From assembly GCA_023634235.1 (NCBI GenBank), contig JAMKCF010000016.1, positions 5,317,140 through 5,381,139 on the forward strand: a DNA stretch of 64,000 nt, read 5' to 3'. Below the pieces are notes generated by a model. The model worked only from the letters and a program-made list of their open reading frames with translations, was not told where the DNA came from and searched no databases. Source of the stretch: Pisaster brevispinus (lineage: Eukaryota; Echinodermata; Asteroidea; Forcipulatida; Asteriidae). Positions 33,327 through 44,620 of this stretch are shown in pieces; the first letter of the stretch is position 1, and each line of letters begins with the position of its first letter. The position numbers and the translations under genes were made by a program.

Positions 33327-35125
33327 AGGTGTTCGGCTAACAGCCGAACAACTATTGTTATTGTTATGTTGTTTTTTTTGTTTTTTTTAGGTGTTCGGCT
33401 AACAGCCGAACAACTATTGTTATTGTTATGTTTTTTTTGTTTTGTTTTTTTTTGGTTTTTTTTCCTCGTGTTCTTCTTTCCCTCCGAACCTTCTCCAGCA
33501 ATTTTAAACAAAAGTAAAGCTTGTACAAACTTAAAACTTACTGTGTACATAGGCAATAGTAAGTAGATGAAACCGCCACTTTGTTGGAATGATGACGACA
33601 TTGATGACGTCATGACAAGGTTTTTAATGTTGAAAAATGACTTTTCTAATTGCTGTATCTTCGTGAATTTGACAGCTATGCAATTCATAATTGGGCATCT
33701 GATACATCAAGATTGAGGCAACATTTGAAAAGTTAACGCAAAAATCGCATGACCTTCACTTCCGGTCTTAACGGAAGGTCAAAGTCTGCCTTTGTGTTTT
33801 TTCGTCAAAAAAAATCAAATTTTTGTCATAACTCAAAATTGAAATTGATTTGAACATTGAAACTCATAAGGCAATTGGACATTATCATCAAGAGGCCACA
33901 AACATGATGATGTCATGATGACGTCATCGGGTATTGAATTACATTCAATCAATGTTTAATATTTGTAAAAAATCATAACTCATGAACCACATGTCGGATT
34001 TTTACAATCTACACATCATCGGATTGGTCGTTAAAAGGTCAACAAATGCTACACACAACATGACCCCATTTGACCTTGACTTCCGGTTCAAACCGGAAGT
34101 TGAAAATTTCACAAAATTCATATCTCAAAAACTACGTCATATTTTAACATGAATTTTGCATCAGGTTATAGATGAGTTATTCTGCCGAAACTTTTGCACA
34201 GAGATTATAGCATTTTAATCTTTGCATCTGGTCAAAACTGGGCGTCAAAGCGCAAGTGTCTGTTGAACGACCTTGTACGACAACGCACGGTAGTGTAGGC
34301 CTACACGTAAATACAATGTATGTCAAACCTGTACCAGCCACGCACGTGTACGAGCACGTGTAGTTAAGGTCTCGCTACACGTCCATACAGCCACATGTAC
34401 ATTGCGCGCGTAGTTTAAGTTAACATGTCTGTATTGAAACCAAAGATCGTTACCGCCTACGGCGCTATACGATCTTTGATTGAAACTGTAAAGCCACCTA
34501 TAGGAATACTTTTGGCGTCGCTCGCTATTTCATTGTATTCATTGTATATTGCACATCCAAATAATGGTAGTCCGTGTAATATTTGAAAAATTCATAACTC
34601 CTTAACCACACAATGGATTGTTACAATCCATACGTCGTCTGAACGGTATTGATAAATTAAACACGCGGTACACAAGAAAAATAATTTCTCAACAACACAT
34701 TTGAATTTGTATTTATTGATATTAATAACTTAAGAAACTTAAGAAACCACATACACAATATTCAATTTAACCATTTAACCTTGACTTCCGGTTAAACAGG
34801 AATATACAAATAATTAATTGAAATAATATAATACAACTGGCATTGCAAAATCTGTATGTACAATATCCCGTGCCAGATGGGCGAAATTTTTAAAGGGCTT
34901 TGAGGTGCAAAATAAAACCAAAAAACCTGATGCCAATGTAACACAAACATAAACATTTCTCAAGAAACGGGAGTTGTTACAAAGTGTGGTACAAGTTTAA
35001 CTATAAAAAACAACACATTGAATAAAAATTCATCTTTTTATGTTCAATGTTTTTGAACTACGTCATCATGTAACGTTCAACCGAACACCGTATTTTTGTA
35101 ATAAACAAAAATTCTAAGTCTAGTT
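33327..35125 (+). mobile_element. Family-1 element F, two 5' hairpins
   Basis: Hairpins AGGTGTTCGGCT-AAC-AGCCGAACA start at 33327 and 33390. 3' end CCGAACACCG, hairpin ATTTTTGT-AATA-AACAAAAAT, CTAGTT (35119-35125). The body carries a palindrome ACTTCCGGTTCAAACCGGAA (34080-34099), and a 38-bp hairpin insertion at 34441-34478. Confidence 0.7.
34441..34478. mobile_element. 38-bp hairpin insertion with 8-bp target duplication (copy in F)
   Basis: The insert starts CAAAGATCGT and ends ACGATCTTTG, with an inner CCGCC-TAC-GGCG stem. ATTGAAAC flanks it on both sides (34433-34440, 34479-34486). Element A has a single ATTGAAAC at the matching place, so boundaries are exact. Confidence 0.85.
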
Positions 35126-36782
35126 TCCTCGTGTTCTTCTTTCCCTCTGAACCTTCTCCAGCAATTTTAAACAAAAGTAAAGCTTGTACAAACTTAAAAC
35201 TTACTGTGTACATAGGCAATAGTGAGTAGCTGAAACCGCCACTTTTTTAGAATGATGACGACACTGATGACGTCATGACAAGGGTTTTAATGTTGAAAAA
35301 TGACCATTTGCTAATTGCTGTATCTTCGTGAATTTAAAAGCTATGCAACTCATAGTTGAGCATCTGATACATCAAGATTGGGGCAACATTTGAAAAGTTA
35401 ACGCAAAAATCGCATGACCTTCACTTCCGGTCTTAACGGAAGGTCAAAGTCTGCGTTTGTGTTTTTTCGTTAAAAAAATCAAGTTTTTGTCGTAACTCAA
35501 ATTTGAAATTGATTTGAACATTGAAACTCATAAGGCAATTAAACATTACCATCAACACGCTACAAACATGATGATGTCATGATGACGTCATCGGGTATTG
35601 AATTACATTAAATCAATGTTTAATATTTGTAAAAAATCATAACTCATGAACCACATGTCGGATTTTTACAATCTACACATCATCGGATTGGTCGTTAAAA
35701 GGTCAACAAACGCTACACACAACATGACCCCATTTGACCTTGACTTCCGGTTCAAACCGGAAGTTGAAAATTTCACAAAATTCATATCTCAAAAACTACG
35801 TCATATTTTAACATGAATTTTGCATCAGGCTATAGATGAGTAATTCTGCCGAAACTTTTGCACAGAGATTATAGCTATTTAATCTTTGCATCCGGTCAAA
35901 ACTGGGCGTCAAAGCTCAAGTGTCTGTTGAACGACCTTGTACGACAACGCACGGTAGCGTAGGCCTACACGTAAATACAATGTATGTCAAACCTGTACCA
36001 GCCACGCACGTGTACGAGCACGTGTAGTCAAGGTCTTGCTACACGTCCATACAGCCACATGTACATTGCGCGCGTAGTTTAAGTTAACATGTCTGTATTG
36101 AAACCAAAGATCGTTACCGCCTACGGCGCTATACGATCTTTGATTGAAACTGTAAAGCCACCTATAGGAATACTTTTGGCGTCGCTCGCTATTTCATTGT
36201 ATATTGCACATCCAAATAATGGTAGTCCGTGTAATTTTTGAAAAATTCATAACTCCTTAACCACACAATGGATTGTTACAATCCATACGTCGTCTGAATG
36301 GTATTGATAAATTAAACACGCGGTACACAAGAAAAATAATTTCTCAACAACACATTTGAATTTGTATTTATTGATAGTAATAACTTAAGAAACTTAAGAA
36401 ACGACATACACAATATTCAACTTAACCATTTAACCTTGACTTCCGGTTAAACAGGAATATACAAATAATTAGTTGAAATAATATAATACAACTGGCATTG
36501 CAAAATCTGTATGTACAATATCCCGTGCCAGATGGGCCAAATTTTTAAAGGGCTTTGAGGTGCAAAATAAAACAAAAAAACCTGATGCCAATGTAACACA
36601 AACATAAACATTTGTCAAGAAACGGGAGTTGTTACAAAGTGTGGTACAAGTTTAACTATAAAAAACAACACATTGTATAAAAATTCATCTTTTTATGTTC
36701 AATGTTTTTTGAACTACGTCATCATGTAACGTACCACCGAACACCGTATTTTTGTAATAAACAAAAATTCTAAGTCTAGTTC
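35126..36782 (+). mobile_element. Family-1 element G, tandem sister of F without 5' hairpins
   Basis: It begins at the CTAGTT of F with TTCCTCGTGTTCTTC, the sequence that follows the hairpins in F. It matches F almost base for base over about 1.65 kb and has the same 3' end and hairpin, CTAGTT at 36777-36782. Confidence 0.75.
36105..36142. mobile_element. 38-bp hairpin insertion with 8-bp target duplication (copy in G)
   Basis: Same insert as in element F, flanked by ATTGAAAC at 36097-36104 and 36143-36150. Because F and G are tandem sisters, this is one insertion event copied. Confidence 0.85.
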
Positions 36783-37230
36783 TTCTTCTTCTTCTTCTCA
36801 GCGTCCCTTGTCCGCTAACAAAAGCTCCCTTCCTAAAATCATATGAACTTAAAACTTCACATATAGTTAGATATTCATTAAGAGATGAAACCGCTTTAGT
36901 TACATCATGATGACGTCATCAGGTGTCGAGTTACATTAATTCAAAGGTTTATATTTGAAAAAATCATAACTCCATAACCACATAATGGATTTTCACAATC
37001 TGTACATCATCGGATAGGCCTGTCATGACTCTAAAAACGCTCCACACAATGTGACCGCATTTGACCCTGATTTCCGGTTCAAACCGGAAGTTTAAAAATT
37101 CATAAATTCATATCTCCTGAACTACTTATTATTTTATCACAATTTTTATATCAGATTGTAGGTCTGTTAACCTGCTCAAACTTTTGCACACAAATGATAC
37201 CAATATGATCTTAACTTCTGTAAAAAGTGG
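36783..37230 (+). mobile_element. Family-1 element H, truncated at both ends
   Basis: It starts at the CTAGTT of G with (CTT)n and no hairpin. It matches the 5' body of elements C-E (GTCCGCTAACAAAAGC, TGATGACGTCATCAGGTGTC, TTCCGGTTCAAACCGGAAGT), then fades around 37230. Confidence 0.62.
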
Positions 37231-38200
37231 CATGACAAATTTAAAAAGTTTGTTAAAATGATGCACTGACCCATAAAAATAAGAAGACATGGTTAAAAAA
37301 AAACACTGACTTATTTGCAATATTTTTAGGCGGGTGAACTGTGGCAAATAACGTGAATAAGCGTACATAACATGGACACCAAAACTGTATACACATTTTG
37401 GGGGAAAATTAATTGGTCTTTACCCACTAGTGACAACATTGTTTTAGAACATTTGAATAGTATGGACCTTTTTAATACTAATCTAATTGTAAAACCCCAC
37501 TGACCACAATAAATACAAAATTTGTTGCATCGTATTTCGTACATAACGCGGACATGAAAATCAGGCGCCATGTTTAGAAATCTTTCGGACTTTCAACTAA
37601 AAAACTACGATTTTGCAAAGAACTACTGTGATTGAACACCCCAAATTGTTCATGCTTGTCAACAAACGTTATTCAGCTTTGCTGCTACGTTCCAAGGACT
37701 TTAGCAATTATGGTTTTCAAGAAATGTAGGCAGTATTTAGCGAGAAAACTTACCTCCAACCTCCAACTTCTGTACATAACTCGTGTCCTAAAAGTGGACA
37801 TGAAGCAATCGCGTGATATGTCAACAAACGTAACCAATGGCAACCAACCTTGGACATGCAACACGTAAGATGAACCCACTAGCTTACTAGAAATTTGCAC
37901 CACGAGCCATTCTGATGACGTAAGGTGCGCGCGATCGAATTGCATGTGTACATAAGTAATGGACACGAAAATTAAAGCTGCCGTGAAAACAAAATTTGTA
38001 GCTCTCTAGCGTTTTTGAAACCCTCTATGACGCTGATATTTTGTGAAGTATGTAGTGTATGCTGCACACAATCTACACGTGTGTGGTTCAAATTACTGCA
38101 AGCTCAACCGCTATTGATCGATGTAGCAATTGAACTTTGGTGGACACGAACAAAATTTTGCCATAAATAACTTCATGGGTATATATAAAAGGCTTGTGGC
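37231..38200. repeat. Degenerate repeats with GTACATAAC...GGACA motif
   Basis: GTACATAAC or GTACATAAG followed by a GGACA/GGACAC block recurs near 37364, 37541, 37772 and 37946, 170-230 bp apart. Likely an old minisatellite-bearing element. No gene recognised. Confidence 0.45.
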
Positions 38201-39597
38201 TGATTTTTGTTTTGAAATTTCATACAATGTTGTAGAACACCAGTTTACAAAAAAAACATTGCCGTTGATGTAACACAGACGTTCTGTTTCGGGGGCCTTA
38301 TTTTTGTCTACTTAATTTCGTTTAAAAAAAATAAACAAAAAAGTTCCTTATTAGGTACACTTAGGTTCCTTAGCTTACAAACTTTAACATTCACCTGTTT
38401 TCATTGAAATTCTATTGCTAGAAATTAAAATATATTGAAGCATTCAAGGGCCACTTTTCATAAACTGAAATGTGTCGTGTATCATATTCCTGCACTTTTG
38501 TATAATTATTGTGTGCTTTTTGCCTGAATAATGTTGTGTTCATTAGTATTTTGTATGGTTCGTTGTATTATCGTTTCTCTTTTGCTGTGCTTTTTTATAT
38601 ACTTGTATTTGTTGAGGTCAAATAAATAATAAAATAATAATAAAAAGATATCGATATATCATATCTTGTTCATAAACAAACAGTGAAACTATAAGCCAGC
38701 AGATATCAACACACTTTCCAGGTGAACACCAGAACACAAAACCCACTCCTCAAAGTCACAAAACCAGGTAACACAACCACAAAGACACCATGCATGCGGC
38801 TTGTCTTTTGAGTGAGAATAGAACTAAAACAATGTATAACAAAGGATCAAGATAGGCATAAATTGATCTCAATAAGAGTGTCAATCATTCTCCCAGGTCA
38901 GGCCTGGATAGTGTCTGGGACTAACATTAAATAAAGAAAAGGATCGCATTTATTCAACACCTGGTGATATTTTTATAGTGGTGCCATCTACGGGCATCTA
39001 CTAGTGTAAATGTGTCAAGTTTGAAGATCATGTGAGTTTGGGAAGTGTGTCTAGTTGTTAGGGGTCATAGAAAGCTTTTTTTTAAATAACAGAATTTGAC
39101 AAGGTTTTCGGGCGATGCCCAAACGACTTAAAAGGATTAAATCAGAGGTTTTGGGAATTTGTCCAGACACGTGTACGGGATGTAACAGCCTAACATTGAG
39201 AAAAGAAAAAAAATCACACATGAACACAAACAAGTTTTGGGTTTTCGTTTTACAACATGTTTTTCAGTGAGATTCCATAAATAATGTGGATTTTTTTTAG
39301 GTAATGATTAACAAAAAGTGACAAATGTCCACCTTATCATACAGTTGAAAACTTGACTTCTTGTTTTTCAGATTGCGCTGGACATGCTTGGTAACTTGAA
39401 ATTTAAGAATGACAATAGTTTTGCAGTGTACCTTTTATCTCTTTTTAATGGAAAATGACAGCTACTCAAAATTGAAATACAGACTTGAGTCTCTGTTAAA
39501 AAGCATCTCTTTTCATCCACACGTCGTGAGATACAATATGTAGGTAACTGGTCTGAACTCTTTTTTTTATGAACCTTAATGCTATTTTTCTTTACAG
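38200..39597. other. End of CKS1 intron 1, no feature recognised
   Basis: AT-rich intronic DNA with a short (AAT)n tract near 38625-38643. It ends in the pyrimidine-rich acceptor CTATTTTTCTTTACAG (39582-39597). Confidence 0.5.
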
Positions 39598-39725
39598 GCA
39601 TGTCATTTTGCCGTCGGCTTTAGTGAAATTGCTTCCCCGGAATCATCTCATGACAGAAACAGAATGGAGAAATCTAGGTGTACAGCAGAGTCCAGGCTGG
39701 GTGCACTATATGATACATAAACCAG
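39598..39725 (+). CDS. CKS1: CKS1, coding exon 2
   Basis: It completes codon 23 (Arg) and encodes residues 24-65: H-V-I-L-P, then [10 protein letters not shown] and [11 protein letters not shown]54 and W57 match the phosphate-binding S51 and W54 of human CKS1. Borders are TTTACAG|GCATGT and CCAG|GTAATT. The exon is flanked by transposon-rich DNA on both sides but has no lesions, and phase agrees at both junctions (2 bases carried in, 1 carried out). Confidence 0.96.
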
Positions 39726-40282
39726 GTAATTAAGACAACATATGCTCGCCACCGAAAGACTTTACCTTATGTAGACAGATTCAATCAACATCTCCTGTCA
39801 CAAGTGTTGTCTTGTTCACTCAAGTTAGTGACTTGGATTCAAGTCTAAGTAACTGGTGTTATGGTCTAGAAACCATTTAGCTATAATTCACCGTTGTAAC
39901 CTTTGACCTTATAAGTGAGACACCCATTCCAGTAGAAGGACCTAAAACAATGAGTGGCCATAACTCCATCTCTAATGAATTATCAACTTCAAACTTGGAT
40001 CAAATATTGTCACTGATATGCAGATTCATATCAAAAGAGTATAACTTATGATTATGACACTGTCTCCAGTTGAATGAGCTAAAACAACAAAATAAAACAG
40101 TTTTAGAATATGAACGGTTCCAAAAGTGCAAATCTTCTGAATTTATAATTATTTTAATTTGTTTTTTATCTTTGTGAAATATCAGGCAAATCACCTCTCT
40201 GCCCCTGATCCCCTCAGTCACTCCAATATCAAACAAGTACTAATGACCCCACCCCTTACATCGCCTGATCAAATGATTGTTT

Positions 40283-41414
40283 TTTAGGTGTTGGGGCTTT
40301 CCGCTCGGGACACCGTTTTTTTTTTTAGGTGTTCGGGCAATCCACCCGGAACACCTCTTGTTTTTGTTCCGGATAAAAAAAGAGAAAGTTTAATCCTTCT
40401 TCTTTTTCTTCTTCTTCTTATCCCCCACGCTTGTCCGCTTCCAAAGACGCACTCTCCAAGCTCACACAACCTTTAAACTTCACATATAGTTAGATCTTTA
40501 TTAGTAGAAGACACCGCCGTAGTGGTGTCATGATGCCGTCATCAGGTGTCGAGTTACATTAAATTAAAGTTTAATATTTGAACAAATCATAACTCCAAAA
40601 CTACACAATGGATTTTCACAATGTATACATCATCAGATAGGCCTGTTATGACTCTAAAAACGCTACACAGAGTGCGACCTTATTTGACCTTGACTTCCGG
40701 TTCAATCTGGAAATTGAACATTTCAAAAATTCATATCTCAATAACTATTTATCATTTCATCACAATTTTTACATCAGATTGTAGGTCTGTGATCCAGCTC
40801 AAACTTTTGCACAGACATGATACCAATTTGATTAAAATTTCTAGTCGAAATCGGGTGTTAAAAGCTACCTATGTATCACCCTGCATTTACTGTGTGTAAT
40901 GCAAAAAGCACTGTGGCTGGCTGTTCCGCTCCATTGATCAGACGGTTCATTTATCAGATTGTCCAGGATGCCTGATATGAGGCTTTGTTGTTGCTAAATT
41001 GTCAGGACATTTGTCTGCCAACAATGACACACTAGCTCTGTGGTCTGGTGGTAAGACATCTGCTCTTGAAGTGTAAAAATGTCGTGGGTTCGAATCCCAC
41101 CCGAGTAACTTGGCCTGTGTTGTTCTTTTTTTGTAAGAAACTTGATCAAAAAAGTACCGAGTATACATTGCTTATAACACATAGGTAAAAGGTTAATGAG
41201 ATTATTAAAGTCTCGATAAAAAAAAAGTTTTGAAATCATATGACGTCATCAGTTTTTAAATTTATCAATGTTTCTTATCTCAAATTTGCAAATCTTTAGA
41301 GCCACCATTCAGTTTACATATATCAATATTTCGTACTAAGACATATTTACGCTAACTCGGACATGTCTACACTGAACACCTTGTTTTTGTTTCTACAAAA
41401 AATCATGTCTAGTT
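40283..41414 (+). mobile_element. Family-1 element I, two 5' hairpins, with tRNA-like insertion
   Basis: Hairpins begin at 40286 (degenerate) and 40326 (AGGTGTTCGGGC-AATCCA-CCCGGAACACCT). 3' end TGAACACCTTGTTTTTGT...ACAAAAAATCATG, CTAGTT (41409-41414). The middle is replaced by a tRNA-like segment near 40945-41225. Lies in CKS1 intron 2. Confidence 0.66.
41031..41108 (+). repeat. tRNA-like pseudogene / SINE head
   Basis: It has a D-arm-like GGTCTGGTGGTAAGAC and a perfect T arm GTGGGTTCGAATCCCAC (41084-41100). The acceptor stem does not pair fully (ACTAGCT against CCCGAGT), so it is not called as a functional tRNA. The 3' end CCCGAGTAACTTGG resembles the relic at 3034. Confidence 0.65.
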
Positions 41415-41429
41415 TTTTCTGTTTTTTTT

Positions 41430-44137
41430 TTTGGGGGGGGAGTTCAGGCTTTCCGCCTGGAACACCTCTTGTTTTTGTACGTTAAAAAAAACCTTCTTTG
41501 AACTCCTTCTTTTCTCCTGTGATTGTCCGCTAGGAAAGACACCCTTCTCAAGCTCACACAACCTTGAAACTTCACATATAGTTAGATCTTTATTAGTAGA
41601 AGACACCGCTGTAGTGACGTCATGATGACGTCATCAATTGTTGAATTATATTACAGTTTAATATTAAAAACTCTAAAACTGCACAATGGATTTTCACAAT
41701 TTACACATCAATGAATAGGCCTTTTATGAATTTACAAATGGTACACAGAGTGTTACCTCATCTGACCTCCACTTCCGGTTGAAACGGGAAGTTGAAAATT
41801 TCAAAAATTAATACCCAATTAATATCTCAATACCCACTCATAATTTAGTCAAACTTTTTACATCAGGTTGTAGGTCATTAAGCCCGCTCAAATTTTTGCA
41901 CAGAAATGATACAGAATGACCTTTACTTCTAGTCCAAAACGTGCATTAGAGCCACCGTTAGTCTTGACCCACATTTAATCTGTATAGAGAAAAGCACTGC
42001 GACTGACTGTTCCGCTCAATTTATCATAAGGTTCAAAGTCCACAAAGCCTGTGTATAGTCCCACATTTGAAACGAAAACGTTAGCGGTACATTTCACATG
42101 GATGATGGCGCTATATCAAATTAATGGTCATGCTGTTATAGACTAGTGGTCCCCTGTCTTTATCTGCAAGGATAAAGACAGGCTCTTGAAGGAAATAGTC
42201 CACAAGTTCAGAAATTTTGACTGTGGGCAGGTGGGGCTTGAACATCCACTTAATATAAGTCTCCCTACAAAAGGGGCGCCCGCAGGTGGTGTTTTGGGAG
42301 AATGAACATGGTATGGCATTGGCCTGGTTGTGAAAGTGGATCAAGATATGCCAGGGTTTGGTTATTGATTTAGTCGTTTCTATGCATATTGATGAGTAGG
42401 TTGTGGACCATTGTGATGGTCTGGTTCTTGGTCAAGCTTTGTGTAGTGCTCGGATTCAAGATGTCGGTAACCTACTTCTAGGTAGTCAGTGCGGTTCATT
42501 ATGCAAATGCCTCTTCATTTATGGTAAGGTTTTATTACGATGTCTGGATTGTTCTTCATTTTGGTTAAGGCTGATATTTCTTGTTTGGTCATATTCCTGA
42601 GCTGGTTGCGCAATCGAATATGAGCAAATCGGTACTTTGTGGCTTCCGAATAATTTTCGAGTTTCGCACATTGTGTTGAATTTGGATGCCATTTTTAAGG
42701 TGTTTGAAAAGTAGAGCCTTGGCAGGTTTGTTGTGCATTACAAAAGCAATTCTCATTCTTCTTTGGAAGATATTGAAATCACTCAGAAGTTTTTTGTTTG
42801 TGGGTTTAGCCGGAGTGGAAACAAAGTTAAGACCTTTTCCTAAAGCAACTTTCTCCATTGTGGAAAGGTTTGCTGAGATAACGCACATGTTATATTCACA
42901 TCCATGCATAGTATGCCTTTAAAACTTTGAAATGGAAAAAGCGCCCTCTATTTACCCAGAAATAATCTTACATTAAAAAACAGTTTTTGAGTTTGGCTGT
43001 TTTGCCATGGAATGGCTGTGCTGTGCGTGTGTACATAATGTTTGTATGTAGTTTTTTATTTTATTCATAATGTACTGTGTGTAGACTACGAATCTCTGCC
43101 ATTTGAATGAATGTAAGGTCAAAGGTTACATATGGCTGGATTCCGCCAGGCGCTCAAGGCTGGTATCTGGCGTTATTCACAAGCCTTGAAGTGTGACGTC
43201 AGATGTTCAGGCTAATGCTGTTATCATGCTCTATGGCATAAATTTTTAGCCCGCTCTGACAGTAAACTGCTGGGAAATCTACGTCATTAAATATTAATTT
43301 GTTGAAAATCAATTTGCTCATATAAAATTGAGGATAAAAGACCCTGCATGTAGGTTGCTTTTTGCAGGATTATACAATGGTAATATAGGTCTTCACTTTT
43401 TATTGTGTGCATGACATTACGTGACCTCTACTTACGGTCGAAACCGGAAGTGCCTTGTAGTTTAAAAGTTGCAACTTTTTGGAGTTGTTTCCACCGATGT
43501 TGTAGTCTGACAAATGTCTGGTTTAGAAAATAAGACCAATGGCAACATTAAAATTCAAGAGTGCCCTCTAGCCGCAGGTTAAAATCAGTTCAAAATTCCT
43601 TTTTTTTGCTACATGTAGGTATTCCAAAATTTTAGGTCCTGTCACATCGGGTTTTTATCAGGTTTTACATGACGTTACCTTAAATGTAAAATTTTCAGGG
43701 CTTCTTCATCGTAATAACATTCCCATTTGAGCTGAACTTTTGGATGTACTCAAAGCTGAGATATTTTAAAAAGTTTGTTCTTGAAAAATGATGGCATCAA
43801 TTGTAACAAGACGTCACCTTAACGGTGCAGTTTTACCAAATTTTAAATGCATATCTTGAAAACCACAGCTATTATGATTTGAATCTTTGCTTCGCCTGTG
43901 AAAGTTTGATGTGCGTGAGTTCTTTTTTAATGTTAGCGACATGGTTTGACCTGACTTCCTGTCCATGCCAGATGTTTAAGTTAAGGTAGATAATATATTT
44001 AGGTGTTTTTTTTAAAATGGGTTTTATGTCAACATTTGTAAATTTCTTTTTGATTTAACTCTCAATGTACTTACCTTCTAATCACACAATCTGAACACCA
44101 AGTGTTTGTATATATACAAAACACTACATGTCTAGTT
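41430..44137 (+). mobile_element. Family-1 element J, interrupted by a Penelope-like fragment
   Basis: The degenerate 5' hairpin is GTTCAGGC-TTTCC-GCCTGGAAC (41441-41462). 3' end TGAACACCAA, hairpin GTGTTTGTA-TA-TACAAAACAC, CTAGTT (44131-44136). The body matches element B, and an insertion lies at 42140-43214. TGACGTCA at 41615 and 41626. Confidence 0.66.
42140..42915 (-). pseudogene. Penelope-like element fragment (N-terminal region and start of reverse transcriptase)
   Basis: On the - strand, 42909-42589 encodes L-G-K-G-L-N-F-V-x-T-P and D-F-N-x-F-x-R-R-M-R, the N-terminal signature of Penelope-like retroelements. Then come K-N-N-P-D-I-V-I-K-P, D-Y-L-E-V-G-Y-R-H-L, a P-P-x-G-R-x-I-L-S-G-C-S-S-P-T block and V-K-I-S-E-L-V-D-Y-F-L-Q, in shifting frames. 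These are the region before and around RT motif 1. Several frameshifts and loss of the rest of the polymerase and GIY-YIG domain make it inactive. It lies inside a longer insertion (42140-43214) flanked by ATGCTGTTAT. Confidence 0.75.
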
Positions 44138-44239
44138 CTATGTGTCTTTGTTTTTCTTTCATGGCATCTTCGCTGTTCTAGTTATCAATTAGTCATGAAT
44201 ATTTGACAAAAGAGATTATGTATTCAGAATTTCATTGAC

Positions 44240-44620
44240 ATTCCCTGGAAATAGTATTTCATCCCTTTCCAATAGTATTTCGTTCCTTCAAAAAAATTTA
44301 TTTTGTTTCCTTAAAATATTATTTGGAAGGATATTTTGAGGGACTGAAATAATATTTTGAGGGATTTAAATCATTGTGTGCACTTTAAAATCATTCATTT
44401 AGACCACTTTAAAAACAATTTATGCCCAAGAAATAGTATTTCAAACCTCAAAGTAGTATTTCGTTCCCTCAAAATCATCCCTCGAATAATATTCAAGGGG
44501 GAAAATAATTTGAGGTAACAAGATAATATTTCAAGGGAACAAATTCATTTTGTACGCACGAAATTATTTATTTCCAGGGCTTTTAAATCATTTTGTGCGC
44601 TCGAAATCATTTCGCTTTTC
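44240..44620. repeat. AATAGTATTTC / AAAATAATATTT short-motif array
   Basis: Variants of AATAGTATTTC(GTTCCCTC) and complements such as GAAATAATATTTTGAGGG recur about every 25-40 bp in both orientations. No coding frame. Confidence 0.6.

Noticed and set aside
33272..33688. 138-codon - strand frame
   Set aside because: It crosses the 5' hairpins and T-runs of element F; the Lys/Asn-rich part is translated poly-T.
41031..41108. Functional tRNA gene
   Set aside because: The T arm is perfect but the acceptor and anticodon arms do not fold properly; better explained as a tRNA-derived relic.
42111..42344. C-x4-C motif in the - strand frame read as a zinc-binding domain
   Set aside because: The stretch is an out-of-frame reading of the Penelope-like block before RT motif 1; the conserved sense switches frame here.
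17841..44137. Cut-and-paste DNA transposon with ordinary terminal inverted repeats
   Set aside because: The inverted match is at the extreme 5' end but internal to a second hairpin at the 3' end, and no constant target duplication is visible; rolling-circle-type ends fit better.
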